Below, piece after piece: positions 9,502 to 18,100 of a DNA stretch of 64,000 nucleotides; position 1 is the stretch's first letter; each line of letters starts with the position of its first letter. The stretch spans positions 744,001 through 808,000 of the forward strand of contig CAWDUX010000002.1 of NCBI GenBank assembly GCA_963805605.1, given 5' to 3'. Under the pieces are notes generated by a model. The model was given only the letters and a program-made list of their open reading frames with translations. It made no database searches and had not been told where the DNA came from. A program made the position numbers and the translations under genes. This DNA comes from Actinocatenispora sp963805605 (GTDB lineage Bacteria > Actinomycetota > Actinomycetes > Mycobacteriales > Micromonosporaceae).

Positions 9502-10050
9502 ATGCGTCGCACCCTCTATCGCAGGTTGGCGCTGTCGGCCGCCGTCGTCCTGGCCTCGGCGGTACTGCCGGCCGCATGGAGCACTGTCGCCTCCGCCGCT
9601 GTGCCGGCCGAGACCGTGACGGCCACCTGCTCCCAGTCCTACCTCCCGCTGCCAGACCCGTTGTGCACTCCGGGGGTCACTAACCCGGACGTCACCCAGA
9701 GCACGATCGACACGACCATCTGCGTGTCCGGCTGGACGAGCACCGTCCGGCCGCCCACCTCCTACACCAACCCGTTGAAGGAACAGGGCATCGCCGACTA
9801 CGGGTACAGCGACACGAGCATGTCCGACTACGAGGAGGACCACTTCCTGCCGCTGGAACTGGGAGGTGCACCGCGTGATCCGCAGAACCTGTGGCCCGAA
9901 CCGCACGACGGTGACCAGAACGCGTACTCCAAGGACAGCGTCGAGAACGCGGCGAAGAAGGCTGTCTGCGCCGGTACGGTCAGCCTCGCCGATGCGCAGG
10001 ACGCGATGTTGACCGACTGGACCACCGCCAGGCAGGTCCTGGGTATCTGA
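9502..10050 (+). CDS. Small secreted HNH-nuclease-like protein
   Basis: A 182-residue exported protein. Residues 1-33 form a signal peptide (RRTLYRRLALSAAVVL then alanine-rich, cleavage near VASAA). The mature part carries YEEDHFLPLELGGAPRDPQNLWPEP (spanning about residues 112-136), the DH...LGG...N pattern typical of small HNH endonuclease-like domains, and the C-terminal AAKKAVCAG...DWT. Such proteins may degrade extracellular DNA, but the family includes members of unproven activity. The ATG follows GGGGAG with good spacing, and a perfect palindrome begins 7 bp after the stop codon. Confidence 0.82.
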   Translation: MRRTLYRRLALSAAVVLASAVLPAAWSTVASAAVPAETVTATCSQSYLPLPDPLCTPGVTNPDVTQSTIDTTICVSGWTSTVRPPTSYTNPLKEQGIADYGYSDTSMSDYEEDHFLPLELGGAPRDPQNLWPEPHDGDQNAYSKDSVENAAKKAVCAGTVSLADAQDAMLTDWTTARQVLGI

Positions 10051-10057
10051 GCTGATC

Positions 10058-10109
10058 GCACGCCGGCCGTCGGGTCATGGTGCGCACCATGACCCGACGG
10101 CCGGCGTGC
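10058..10109. terminator. Perfect 52-bp palindrome, probable transcription terminator
   Basis: Two exactly complementary 26-nt arms (10058-10083 and 10084-10109) meet with no spacer. In RNA they would give a very stable hairpin 8 bp behind the HNH-like gene. No U-run follows, as is common in high-GC actinomycetes. It separates the HNH-like gene from the LacI regulator. Confidence 0.8.
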
Positions 10110-10226
10110 TGTGTCCGCGCTTGCGGCGGTGCGTCCGCGTGACCGCTCTGCGGGGTGCGTCGATCTGCCGCTTCGGCGGCACCGGATCGTGGCAAGTCTT
10201 GACAGACGGCGTACGGGCGCCAATGC

Positions 10227-10240
10227 TGTAACCGGTTACA
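10227..10240. promoter_or_regulatory. LacI-type operator (TGTAACCGGTTACA)
   Basis: A perfect 14-bp palindrome with the central CG and outer half-site shape usual for LacI-family operators. It lies 36 bp upstream of the LacI gene start and no second copy is evident before the binding-protein gene, so the regulator probably represses itself and the whole sugar operon from here. Confidence 0.8.
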
Positions 10241-10276
10241 AGGGCCGCTTGCAGTGGCTTTGAGGGAAATCGATGC

Positions 10277-11296
10277 TTGGTGGTGTCCGTGCGAGCACAG
10301 GCCGATTCGCGGCCCGTCGTCACGATCCGTGAGGTGGCGAGCGAGGCCGGAGTCTCCATTGCCACCGTGTCTCGGGTACTGAGCGGCAACGGCCAGGTCT
10401 CCGCGCCCACCCGCGCGCGGGTGCTCGCCGCTGTACGGCAGCTGCGTTTCACCCCCAGTCGGCTCGGACGCTCCCTGGCCGAACGACGCCATGCCGCGAA
10501 CGGCATCGTCTTCCCGGACCTGTCCGGCCCCTACTACGCCGAAGTGGTCCTGGGCTATGAGGCCGCCGCGGCCGAACTGGGCCGGTCGGTACTCATCCTG
10601 TCCACGCACAGTCGCCCCGCCGCCCGGGAGATGGTGCTCAACCTGGCCGGGCGCGTCGACGGTCTGGTCATCCTGGGCCGCACGGTCCCCGACGAGGTCG
10701 TCGCCGAGATCGCCGAACGCGGTACGCCGCTGGTACTGCTGGCCCGGCCGCCGGTGGGTGACATCGACTCGGTCACCGCGGAGAACGCCGACAGCGCGCT
10801 TGAGCTCGGTCGGCACCTGCTCGCCGACGGCCGGCAGCGGATCACCTTCGTCGGTGACCCGGACAGTTCACCGGACATCGCCGACCGGTGGACCGGGCTA
10901 CGGGACGCCCTGTCCCAGGTCGGCGCACCGTCACCGACCCAGCTCGACCCCGGAGGTTTCGGCGAGGAACACGGCGCAGAGATCGCCCGGGATCTGTTCG
11001 CCCGCGGCCTGCCCGAGGCCCTGGTCTGCGCCAACGACGAACTCGCGCTCGGCGCGCTGGCCGAGTTGCGTTCCAGTGGCGTGGATGTGCCCGGACAGGT
11101 CGCGGTCACCGGGTGGGACGACGTGATGGCCGCGCGCTACGCGGGGCTCACCACCGTCCGACAGCCGATGCGTCAGCTCGGCATGAAGGCCGCGCAGGCC
11201 CTGGACGCCTGCATCAACAACGACCGGGACCGGGCCAGGCACCAGGTTCTGCCCACCGAAGTGGTCGTCCGTACCAGCTGCGCCCAGCAGCACTGA
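10277..11296 (+). CDS. LacI-family transcriptional regulator of the sugar operon
   Basis: A 339-residue repressor. The N-terminal helix-turn-helix reads VTIREVASEAGVSIATVSRVLSG (residues about 15-37) with the hinge-helix region RRHAANGIVFPDLSGPYY, followed by a periplasmic-binding-protein-like effector domain (GWDDVMAARYAGLTTVRQPMRQLG is the typical C-terminal part). It should bind the palindrome at 10227 and release it when a sugar ligand is present. The start is uncertain: TTG 10277 has GAGGGAA 8 bases upstream, and GTG 10280 or 10283 would also serve. Its target operon follows directly, 58 bp downstream. Confidence 0.9.
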   Translation: MVVSVRAQADSRPVVTIREVASEAGVSIATVSRVLSGNGQVSAPTRARVLAAVRQLRFTPSRLGRSLAERRHAANGIVFPDLSGPYYAEVVLGYEAAAAELGRSVLILSTHSRPAAREMVLNLAGRVDGLVILGRTVPDEVVAEIAERGTPLVLLARPPVGDIDSVTAENADSALELGRHLLADGRQRITFVGDPDSSPDIADRWTGLRDALSQVGAPSPTQLDPGGFGEEHGAEIARDLFARGLPEALVCANDELALGALAELRSSGVDVPGQVAVTGWDDVMAARYAGLTTVRQPMRQLGMKAAQALDACINNDRDRARHQVLPTEVVVRTSCAQQH

Positions 11297-11354
11297 CCCC
11301 TGCACCGTTGTCCACCACCCGAACGAACCGCAACACCCCAGAGAGGACCCCCTG

Positions 11355-12623
11355 ATGCGGAAATCGATCAAGGCAGTCGCTGTCGCGACGGGCCTTGCCC
11401 TCACCCTGGCGGCCTGCGGCCGCGGCAGTGACACCGGGGGAAACGACTCGGCGAAGAACGTCTCTTCGGGCAAGGCCACCGGCACCATCACCATCTGGGC
11501 GATGGGCGCCGAAGGCGAGGCGCTGGCGTCGTTCGTCAAGCCGTTCGAGAAGGCCAACCCGGGTGCGCACGTCAAGGTGACCCCGGTGCCCTGGCAGGCC
11601 GCGCACGACAAGATCTCCACCGCCATCTCGTCCGGCAAGACCCCCGACGCCTCGCTGATCGGTACCACCTGGATGGGCGAGTTCGCCAAGGCCGGCGGCC
11701 TGGACCCCACCCCGAAATCGCTGTTCGACCCGGGCACCTTCTTCCCCGGCACCGTCGACTCCACCAAGGTCGACGGGACCACGTACGGGGTCCCGTGGTA
11801 CGCCGACACCCGGGTGCTCTACTACCGCACCGACCTGGCGAAGAAGGCCGGCTGGTCCAGCGCCCCGACCTCCTGGCCGAAACTGCGCAGCTTCGCCCAG
11901 GACCTCAAGGCCAAGGCCAAGATCAAGACCTCGCTGTACGTCCAGCCCGGGCAGACCGGCTCCTGGCAGACCGAACTGCCCTTCGCCTGGACCGCGGGTG
12001 CCAAGCTCAACAACTCCAGTTCCTACACCCTGGACTCACCGGCCATGCGTACCGGGCTGACCTACTACGCCTCGCTGTTCGGCGACGAGCTGTCGCCCAC
12101 CGTCGCACCGGGGCCGGGCGAGGTCGAGTCGAGCTTCGCCAAGGGGAGCATGGGTTCGTTCATCTCCGGGCCGTGGGAGATCGGTCTGATCAAGAAGGCC
12201 GGGCTGTCCACCTCGCAGTTCGCCGTCGCACCGATGCCAGGTCAGCAGCCAGGTATCGGTACCTCCTTCGTCGGTGGTGGAGACCTCGCGGTGTTCAAGG
12301 ACGCGAAGAACCGTGACGGTGCCTGGAAGCTGCTGAAGTGGCTGAGCAAGCCCGACGTGCAGGCCGACTGGTACAGCAAGGTCGGCGACCTGCCCGCGGT
12401 ACAGGACTCCTGGAAGTCCGGCACGCTGGCCAGTGACCCGATGCTGAAGGTCTTCGGTCAGCAGTTGCAGCACGCCAGCTCGCCGCCGGCCACCCCGACC
12501 TGGGAGCAGGTCGCCGCGGTCATCGACGCTGACGTGGAGAAGGTGGTCAAGGGCAAGATGTCCGTGGGCGACGCGGTCAAGGACATGCAGCGTCAGGCTG
12601 CCTCGATCGGTACCGGTCTGTAG
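11355..12623 (+). CDS. Sugar ABC transporter substrate-binding lipoprotein
   Basis: A 422-residue family 1 extracellular solute-binding protein that would capture an oligosaccharide outside the cell and deliver it to the two permeases encoded next. The N-terminus is a lipoprotein signal (RKSIKAVAVATGLALTLAAC, lipobox LAAC, lipidated Cys21). The mature region shows the usual features: TITIWAMGAEGEALASFV, DASLIGTTWMGEFAKAG, YGVPWYADTRVLYYRTD and GPWEIGLIKKAG. The ribosome-binding site GAGAGGA lies 8 bases from ATG. No ATP-binding subunit is encoded here. Confidence 0.93.
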   Translation: MRKSIKAVAVATGLALTLAACGRGSDTGGNDSAKNVSSGKATGTITIWAMGAEGEALASFVKPFEKANPGAHVKVTPVPWQAAHDKISTAISSGKTPDASLIGTTWMGEFAKAGGLDPTPKSLFDPGTFFPGTVDSTKVDGTTYGVPWYADTRVLYYRTDLAKKAGWSSAPTSWPKLRSFAQDLKAKAKIKTSLYVQPGQTGSWQTELPFAWTAGAKLNNSSSYTLDSPAMRTGLTYYASLFGDELSPTVAPGPGEVESSFAKGSMGSFISGPWEIGLIKKAGLSTSQFAVAPMPGQQPGIGTSFVGGGDLAVFKDAKNRDGAWKLLKWLSKPDVQADWYSKVGDLPAVQDSWKSGTLASDPMLKVFGQQLQHASSPPATPTWEQVAAVIDADVEKVVKGKMSVGDAVKDMQRQAASIGTGL

Positions 12624-12632
12624 GGCCGACCG

Positions 12633-13526
12633 GTGGTGTCCACGATCTCCTTGACCCGACACCGGCAGGCGCGGGCGGCCTGGCTGCTCGCGCTGCCGTT
12701 CGTCGTGCTCTTCGCCGTGTTCACCGCCGGTCCCGTACTGGCCAGTCTCGGCATGTCCTTCACCGACCTGCGCAGCACCGACATGCGGCATCCGTTCGCG
12801 GTGACCTTCCTCGGCCTGGACAACTACCAGCGGCTGTTCGCCAACCCGCTGTTCGCCAAGGTCGCACTGAACACGGCGCTGTACGTACTGGTCGGCGTGC
12901 CGGTGACGGTGGTACTGGCGCTGGCCGTGGCGGTCGGGTTGAACTCGGTCCGCCGGTTGAAGGGCTTGTTCCGTACCGGGTACTACCTGCCCGCGGTCAC
13001 CAGCATCGTCGCGGTGGCGGTGGGCTGGAAATTCCTGCTGCGTACCGACGGGGGCCTGGTCAACCAGGTACTGAGCTTCGTCGGACTGCCGGGGCAGGCC
13101 TGGTTGGACAGCACCACGCTGGCGCTGCCGTCGCTGATCGCGATGGCGGCCTGGCGCAACATGGGCACCCTGATGGTGATCTTCCTGGCGGGGCTGCAGA
13201 CCGTACCGCGCGATGTGCTGGAAGCCGCCGAGGTGGACGGTGCCGGCCGGTGGCGACGGTTCCGGCACGTCACGCTGCCCTCGTTGCGTCCCACGCTGCT
13301 GTTCGGTGTGGTGATCACCAGCATCGGCTACATGCAGTTCTTCGAAGAACCGTTCGTGATGACCCAGGGCGGGCCGCTGGACGCGACCCGGTCCATCGCG
13401 TACTACACCTATGACCAGTTCGGGTTCGGCAACTACGGGTACGCGGCGGCCATCAGCTACGTGCTGTTCTTTGCGGTGGTACTGCTCACCGCGGTGCAGT
13501 TCCGGCTGTTGCGGTCCACGGACTGA
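12633..13526 (+). CDS. Sugar ABC transporter permease (MalF-type)
   Basis: A 297-residue inner-membrane permease with six predicted membrane helices. The cytoplasmic EAA loop that docks the ATPase is clear: EAAEVDGAGRWRRFRHVTLP. It belongs to the carbohydrate uptake transporter-1 group and pairs with the next gene. It starts at GTG 12633 or the adjacent GTG 12636, 9 bp after the binding-protein gene, so both are probably co-translated. Confidence 0.92.
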   Translation: MVSTISLTRHRQARAAWLLALPFVVLFAVFTAGPVLASLGMSFTDLRSTDMRHPFAVTFLGLDNYQRLFANPLFAKVALNTALYVLVGVPVTVVLALAVAVGLNSVRRLKGLFRTGYYLPAVTSIVAVAVGWKFLLRTDGGLVNQVLSFVGLPGQAWLDSTTLALPSLIAMAAWRNMGTLMVIFLAGLQTVPRDVLEAAEVDGAGRWRRFRHVTLPSLRPTLLFGVVITSIGYMQFFEEPFVMTQGGPLDATRSIAYYTYDQFGFGNYGYAAAISYVLFFAVVLLTAVQFRLLRSTD

Positions 13527-13539
13527 ACGGGAGCGCGCG

Positions 13540-14487
13540 ATGCTCGACAGAGAACTGACACCGGCGTCCGGGACGCAGCCGAGCCGCACCGACACGGCAG
13601 GCGCCGACCTGACCGGGGCCGGCACGACCCGCCCGGACGGCGCCGACCCGGCGGACGGTCGGCGGCGGAGGCGGGGCGGGCACCCGCGCTGGCTCTACCC
13701 GGTGCTGGCGGCCGGGATGCTGGTGATGATCGCCCCGTTCGGGTGGATGCTGCTGTCCTCGACCAAACCGGAGAACGAGATCCGTCAGGTCCCACCGGCG
13801 CTGCTGCCGCAGCACGCCACCCTGGGCAACTACAGCACCCTGTTCAGCCAGCTCGACTTCCCGACGTTCTTCCTCAACTCGGCCGTGGTGACCCTGGCGG
13901 TGACCCTGGGCAATGTGGCCTTCGGTTCGATGCTCGGGTACGCGCTGGCCAAGCTGGAGTTCCCCGGCAAACGGGTGCTGTTCACCCTCGTACTGGGCAC
14001 CCTGATGGTGCCCGGCGTGGTGACCTTCGTACCGTTGTTCGTGCTGGTCACCGATATCGGGTTGGCCAACACCCTGCCCGGGATCTTTCTGCCGTTCATG
14101 GCCGGACCGTTCGGGGTCTTCCTGATGCGGCAGTTCATCTCCGGGCTGCCCGACGAACTGATCGAGGCGGCTCGTATCGACGGCGCCGGTGAGCTGCGCA
14201 TCTTCGCCCGGGTGATCATGCCGCTGTGCGGGCCGGCGATGGCGACGTTGGCGATCCTGACGTTCCTGGCCTCCTGGAACAACTTCCTGTGGCCCCTGGT
14301 GGTGGCGCAGACCCAGGACACCTACACCCTCCCGGTGGCGTTGGCGCTCTACTCGGTCGGGCAGAACGCGACGCAGTACGGTCTGCTGCTCGCCGGCGCG
14401 GTCGTCGTGGTGGTCCCGGTCGTCGCGGTCTTCCTCGCGTTGCAGCGTCGCTTCGTGCAGGGCGTCGCCACTACCGGTCTGAAGTAA
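13540..14487 (+). CDS. Sugar ABC transporter permease (MalG-type)
   Basis: A 315-residue permease with a Thr/Asp/Arg-rich, poorly conserved N-terminal tail of about 45 residues before the first membrane helix. Its EAA loop reads EAARIDGAGELRIFARVIMP. It forms the second half of the transmembrane channel with the MalF-type subunit. The ATG at 13540 lies 13 bp after the previous stop and has GGGAG upstream; longer in-frame starts would overlap the preceding gene. Confidence 0.92.
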   Translation: MLDRELTPASGTQPSRTDTAGADLTGAGTTRPDGADPADGRRRRRGGHPRWLYPVLAAGMLVMIAPFGWMLLSSTKPENEIRQVPPALLPQHATLGNYSTLFSQLDFPTFFLNSAVVTLAVTLGNVAFGSMLGYALAKLEFPGKRVLFTLVLGTLMVPGVVTFVPLFVLVTDIGLANTLPGIFLPFMAGPFGVFLMRQFISGLPDELIEAARIDGAGELRIFARVIMPLCGPAMATLAILTFLASWNNFLWPLVVAQTQDTYTLPVALALYSVGQNATQYGLLLAGAVVVVVPVVAVFLALQRRFVQGVATTGLK

Positions 14488-14515
14488 CCCCACTCCCATC
14501 TTCCGAGGAGATCCG

Positions 14516-16126
14516 ATGCGAGCCAGAGGAACCATCCTCGCGGCCGTGGTCATGAGCGCGTCGCTGCTGGCGCTCGGCACCACCGCGAGCGCCACCCCCG
14601 CCGCGGCCGGCGGTGATGCCGCGGGTACGGCCGGGGCCGCCGGCCGGGCCACCAGTCCACAGGACCGGGCCGTACTCATCCGCTACGCGCGCGACACCTG
14701 GCACTCCTTCGACGCCATGGTCGATCCGGCGACCGGTCTGCCACCGGACAACATCTCCGGCGACCTGGCCCCGGGCACCCGCAGTGGCTACACGTCGCCG
14801 ACCAACATCGGCGGCTACCTGTGGAGCACGATGGTCGCCCGCGACCTGCACATCATCAGCCGCGACGACGCGTACCGGCGGATGGGTCAGGTGCTGACCA
14901 CGCTGAACTCGTTGCACCGCAACGACGCCAGTGGCATGTTCTACAACTGGTACGACCCGCACACCGGTGCAGTGGTGCACACCTGGCCGGAGGACGGCAA
15001 GCCGGTGTACCCGTTCCTGTCCAGTGTGGACAATGGCTGGCTGGCAGCCGCGCTACGGGTGGTGCGCTCGGCCGAGCCACGGCTGGCCGGGCGGGCCGGT
15101 GCGCTGTACGACTCGATGAACTTCGGCTACTTCTACGATCCCGACGCCCGGCCGGATCAGAACGTCGGTGAGCTGCGCGGCGGCTTCTGGGAGCAGGTCC
15201 CCGATCCCAAGCCGGACGGCTGGTGCTCGCAGCCCGGCAACTACGTGGACCCGCACGGCACCCAGCTGGAGTACACCTGCAACCACTACGACATCACCGT
15301 CACCGAACCCCGACTGGCGACCTACCTGGGCATCGCCAACGGGCAGATCCCGGCGAAGGCGTACTTCGGCACCCAGCGCACCTTTCCGGCCACCTGTGAC
15401 TGGTCCTGGCTGGAGCAGAAGGCGGTCGGGGTGGACCGTACGTATCTCGGGGTGAAGGTGTTCGAGGGCGCCTTCGACTACCGCGGCATGAAGATCGTGC
15501 CGAGCTGGGGCGGTGACATGTTCGAGGCCCTGATGCCCGATCTGTTCGTTCCGGAGGCTCAGTGGGGCCCGAGGTCCTGGGGGGTCAACCACCCGCTGAC
15601 CGTGCAGGCGCAGATCGAGCACGGAATGGACGAGGCCGGTTACGGCTACTGGGGGTTCTCGCCGGCCAGTGACCCGAAGGGCGGCTACCGCGCCTGGGGC
15701 GTGGACGGGCTGGGCATGGATCCGGGCGGCTACCCCTCCGACGAGGAGGGCACCAACGTGGACAAGGGGTTCGACGGCTGTCGTGACGCCACCAACCCGA
15801 ACCCGACCTACGGCGACGGGGTGGTCACCCCGCACGCGTCGTTCCTGGCCCTGCCGTACGCGCCGAAAGCAGCGCTGAGCAACCTGGCCCGGATCCGTAC
15901 TCGGCTGCATGCCTACGGGCCCGGCGGGTTCTACGACGCGGTGGCCGTCAAGAGCGGCACCGTCGCCAAGCGCTACCTCGCCCTCGACCAGGCCATGATC
16001 ATGGGCGCGATCGGCAACCAGCTGGCTCACGACGACGTCAAACGGGCCTTCGTGGACCCACGCTTCCAGCACGCGATCCAGCCGCTGCTGCGGATGGAGG
16101 TGTTCGGCGCCCGGCCCCGGCAATAG
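14516..16126 (+). CDS. Secreted glycoamylase-fold glycoside hydrolase (GH144-like)
   Basis: A 536-residue exported protein with a signal peptide (residues 1-27, MRARGTILAAVVMSASLLALGTTASA). The mature part resembles the Glycoamylase (PF10091) family: SPTNIGGYLWSTMVARDL, FYNWYDPHTG, SSVDNGWLAAAL, WGGDMFEALMPDLF and DQAMIMGAIGNQ. Characterised relatives include GH144 endo-beta-1,2-glucanases. Being last in the LacI-binding protein-permease operon, it probably breaks a polysaccharide outside the cell into oligosaccharides that the transporter takes up; beta-1,2-glucan or a similar glucan is a reasonable guess, not proof. A ribosome-binding site (CGAGGAG) sits 5 bp before ATG. Confidence 0.85.
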   Translation: MRARGTILAAVVMSASLLALGTTASATPAAAGGDAAGTAGAAGRATSPQDRAVLIRYARDTWHSFDAMVDPATGLPPDNISGDLAPGTRSGYTSPTNIGGYLWSTMVARDLHIISRDDAYRRMGQVLTTLNSLHRNDASGMFYNWYDPHTGAVVHTWPEDGKPVYPFLSSVDNGWLAAALRVVRSAEPRLAGRAGALYDSMNFGYFYDPDARPDQNVGELRGGFWEQVPDPKPDGWCSQPGNYVDPHGTQLEYTCNHYDITVTEPRLATYLGIANGQIPAKAYFGTQRTFPATCDWSWLEQKAVGVDRTYLGVKVFEGAFDYRGMKIVPSWGGDMFEALMPDLFVPEAQWGPRSWGVNHPLTVQAQIEHGMDEAGYGYWGFSPASDPKGGYRAWGVDGLGMDPGGYPSDEEGTNVDKGFDGCRDATNPNPTYGDGVVTPHASFLALPYAPKAALSNLARIRTRLHAYGPGGFYDAVAVKSGTVAKRYLALDQAMIMGAIGNQLAHDDVKRAFVDPRFQHAIQPLLRMEVFGARPRQ

Positions 16127-16134
16127 GACGTGGG

Positions 16135-17319
16135 TCAGCGCGCCCGCAGGGTCAGTACGGTGATCTCGCTGGGCGCGAAGACCCGCAGCGGTGGGCCCCA
16201 GAACCCGGTGCCCCGACTGGTGTAGAGCTGGGTCCGCTCACCGTGCCGGGTCAAGCCCTGCAGCGCCGGCTGGTCGAGCCGGACCAGCGCGTGGAACGGC
16301 CAGATCTGACCGCCGTGGGTGTGCCCGGACAGCTGCAGGTCCACCCCGTGGGCGACGGCCGCCCCGATCTGCTTGGGCTGGTGTGCCAGCAGCAGCACCG
16401 GCAGGTCGGGGTCGGCGCCGGCCAGCGCGGCGGCGTGGTCGGCCCGGTGCCCGGGATCTCCGGACGAGCCGGCCGTCGCGTCGTCCACCCCGGCGAGCAC
16501 CATGCTCGAGCCGTTGCGTTCGATGACGATGTGCCGGTTGTGCAGGATCTCCCAACCGAGTTCGCGCATGTGGTCCAGCCAGCCCTGCGCCTCGTTGAAG
16601 TATTCGTGGTTGCCGGTCACGTACGCCCGGGTCAACCGGGCCCGGGCGCCGGCCAGCGGCGCGGCCTGGGCCAAGCGTTCCTCGACGGTGCCATCGGCGA
16701 TGTCGCCGGTGTGGCAGACGATGTCGGCGTCGAGCTCGTTGACAGCTTCGATCACCCGCACCGACCAGCGTTCCCGGTCGATCGGGCCGTAGTGGGTGTC
16801 GGTCAGCAGCACCACCCGGATACCGTCCAGGCCGGCGCCGAGCCGGGGGAGGGTGACCTCCAGCCGCCTGATCCGCGGTACCCGCATCGCTTCGAGGTAG
16901 CCCCAGACGATCAGCACCAGCGACACAGCCACCGCGACCGCGGCCACGATCCGCGAGCGGTACGGCTCGCCCACCCCGGCGAGCGCGAGCGGCAGGCGCA
17001 GCGCGTTGCTCAGCAGTGACCAGACGAACAACACCCAGATCACGCCGAGCAGGCTGTCGCCGGTACGGGCGGCCCAGTCGCGCCGCAGCCCGTTGTGTCC
17101 GAGGCCCATCAGCACCGGGAAGGCGAGCGCCGCAACGACGAAGACGGCCGTGGCCGACCAGAACAACGCGCCGGGCCACCCGGTGCCGGCCGCGACCAGC
17201 GTCCACCAGGGCACGCCGAACAGCAGCACCAGCGCGACGACCAGCGTCGCGGTGAACACCAGCGGCCGCAGCGACCGTCTTGTGGTGTTCTGTCGTACAT
17301 CTTCGTCCACGGACACCAT
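16135..17319 (-). CDS. Membrane-anchored calcineurin-like metallophosphoesterase
   Basis: A 394-residue protein with about four N-terminal membrane helices (residues 18-150) followed by a metallophosphoesterase domain. The five metal-binding blocks are intact: LLTDTHYGPI, CHTGDIADG, VTGNHEYF, LAHQPKQ and LSGHTHGGQIW. The layout matches the YaeI/YkuE-like phosphodiesterases, whose substrates are often lipid-linked phosphates. The ATG at 17319 has a G-rich ribosome-binding site; upstream in-frame starts would add unrelated His/Arg-rich sequence. It converges on the glycoside hydrolase gene with only 8 bp between stops. Confidence 0.88.
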   Translation of the reverse strand: MVSVDEDVRQNTTRRSLRPLVFTATLVVALVLLFGVPWWTLVAAGTGWPGALFWSATAVFVVAALAFPVLMGLGHNGLRRDWAARTGDSLLGVIWVLFVWSLLSNALRLPLALAGVGEPYRSRIVAAVAVAVSLVLIVWGYLEAMRVPRIRRLEVTLPRLGAGLDGIRVVLLTDTHYGPIDRERWSVRVIEAVNELDADIVCHTGDIADGTVEERLAQAAPLAGARARLTRAYVTGNHEYFNEAQGWLDHMRELGWEILHNRHIVIERNGSSMVLAGVDDATAGSSGDPGHRADHAAALAGADPDLPVLLLAHQPKQIGAAVAHGVDLQLSGHTHGGQIWPFHALVRLDQPALQGLTRHGERTQLYTSRGTGFWGPPLRVFAPSEITVLTLRAR

Positions 17320-17553
17320 GGCCCCCCAGGTTCGTCGGTGCATGCAGCATGACACGCAGACCGGGAGCGTCACGAGCGGCACAGGCCGGGGCCGGTAGTA
17401 CGGCTGCCGGGGTGCGGGTGCCCTTCGACCCCGGGAGCGGGGGCGCTGTGCCCCTGGTGTGCCGCTGAACCGTGCGTGAGCGTGGAAATGACCGATGCCG
17501 ACCTGATCCGTCGTACGGTCGGGTCGGCTGTGAGGAGGGGGAGGCGCAGGACG

Positions 17554-17988
17554 ATGCACGAGTCGACAACCCGCATCGAGGAGCATCCGGACATTGCCGA
17601 GATGCGGATGCGCTATGACAGCACAGCCGAGCGGATGCCAGCCCGGGTCGTGGACGGGGCGGCCTTCCTGGCCGGTCTGTACCTGGCGATCTCACCATGG
17701 GTACTGGGATTCCAGGGAACTACTGCGCTGGCGGTCAACAACCTGATCATCGGTGCGGCGATGGTCGCGCTCGCGCTCGGGTTCGCCTCGGCGTTCGGCC
17801 GCACGCACGGCATGACCTGGATCGCACCGCTGCTGGGCGCATGGGCGATCGTGGCGCCATGGGTGATCCAGGGCGCGGTGCATACCACCACGAATGTGAT
17901 CAGCAACAGTATCGCCGGTGGTGTGTTCCTACTGGCCGGACTGGCTGTGGCGGCGACCGGCATGCGCCGGGCACGAGCACGCCGTTAG
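17554..17988 (+). CDS. SPW-repeat membrane protein
   Basis: A 144-residue protein with four predicted membrane helices. It contains two SPW repeats: AISPWVLGF near residue 47 and IVAPWVIQG in the second half. This family is common in actinobacteria and has no known function. An alternative GTG at 17476 would add 26 Arg-rich residues. A strong hairpin follows 50 bp downstream. Confidence 0.85.
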   Translation: MHESTTRIEEHPDIAEMRMRYDSTAERMPARVVDGAAFLAGLYLAISPWVLGFQGTTALAVNNLIIGAAMVALALGFASAFGRTHGMTWIAPLLGAWAIVAPWVIQGAVHTTTNVISNSIAGGVFLLAGLAVAATGMRRARARR

Positions 17989-18037
17989 AGCAGCCGTTCG
18001 GGCGGCCCGTTCCGCGGGTCGTCCGGGACCAGGACCT

Positions 18038-18069
18038 CGGGACGCAGAAGTGGGGGCTTCTGCGTCCCG
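18038..18069. terminator. Bidirectional terminator hairpin
   Basis: A perfect 13-bp stem (18038-18050 with 18057-18069) around a TGGGGG loop lies between the convergent SPW gene and the ABC exporter, so it can end transcription from both sides. Confidence 0.85.
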
Positions 18070-18100
18070 TCCTGTGTACCTGCTCCGGCTCGTCTGGCGG

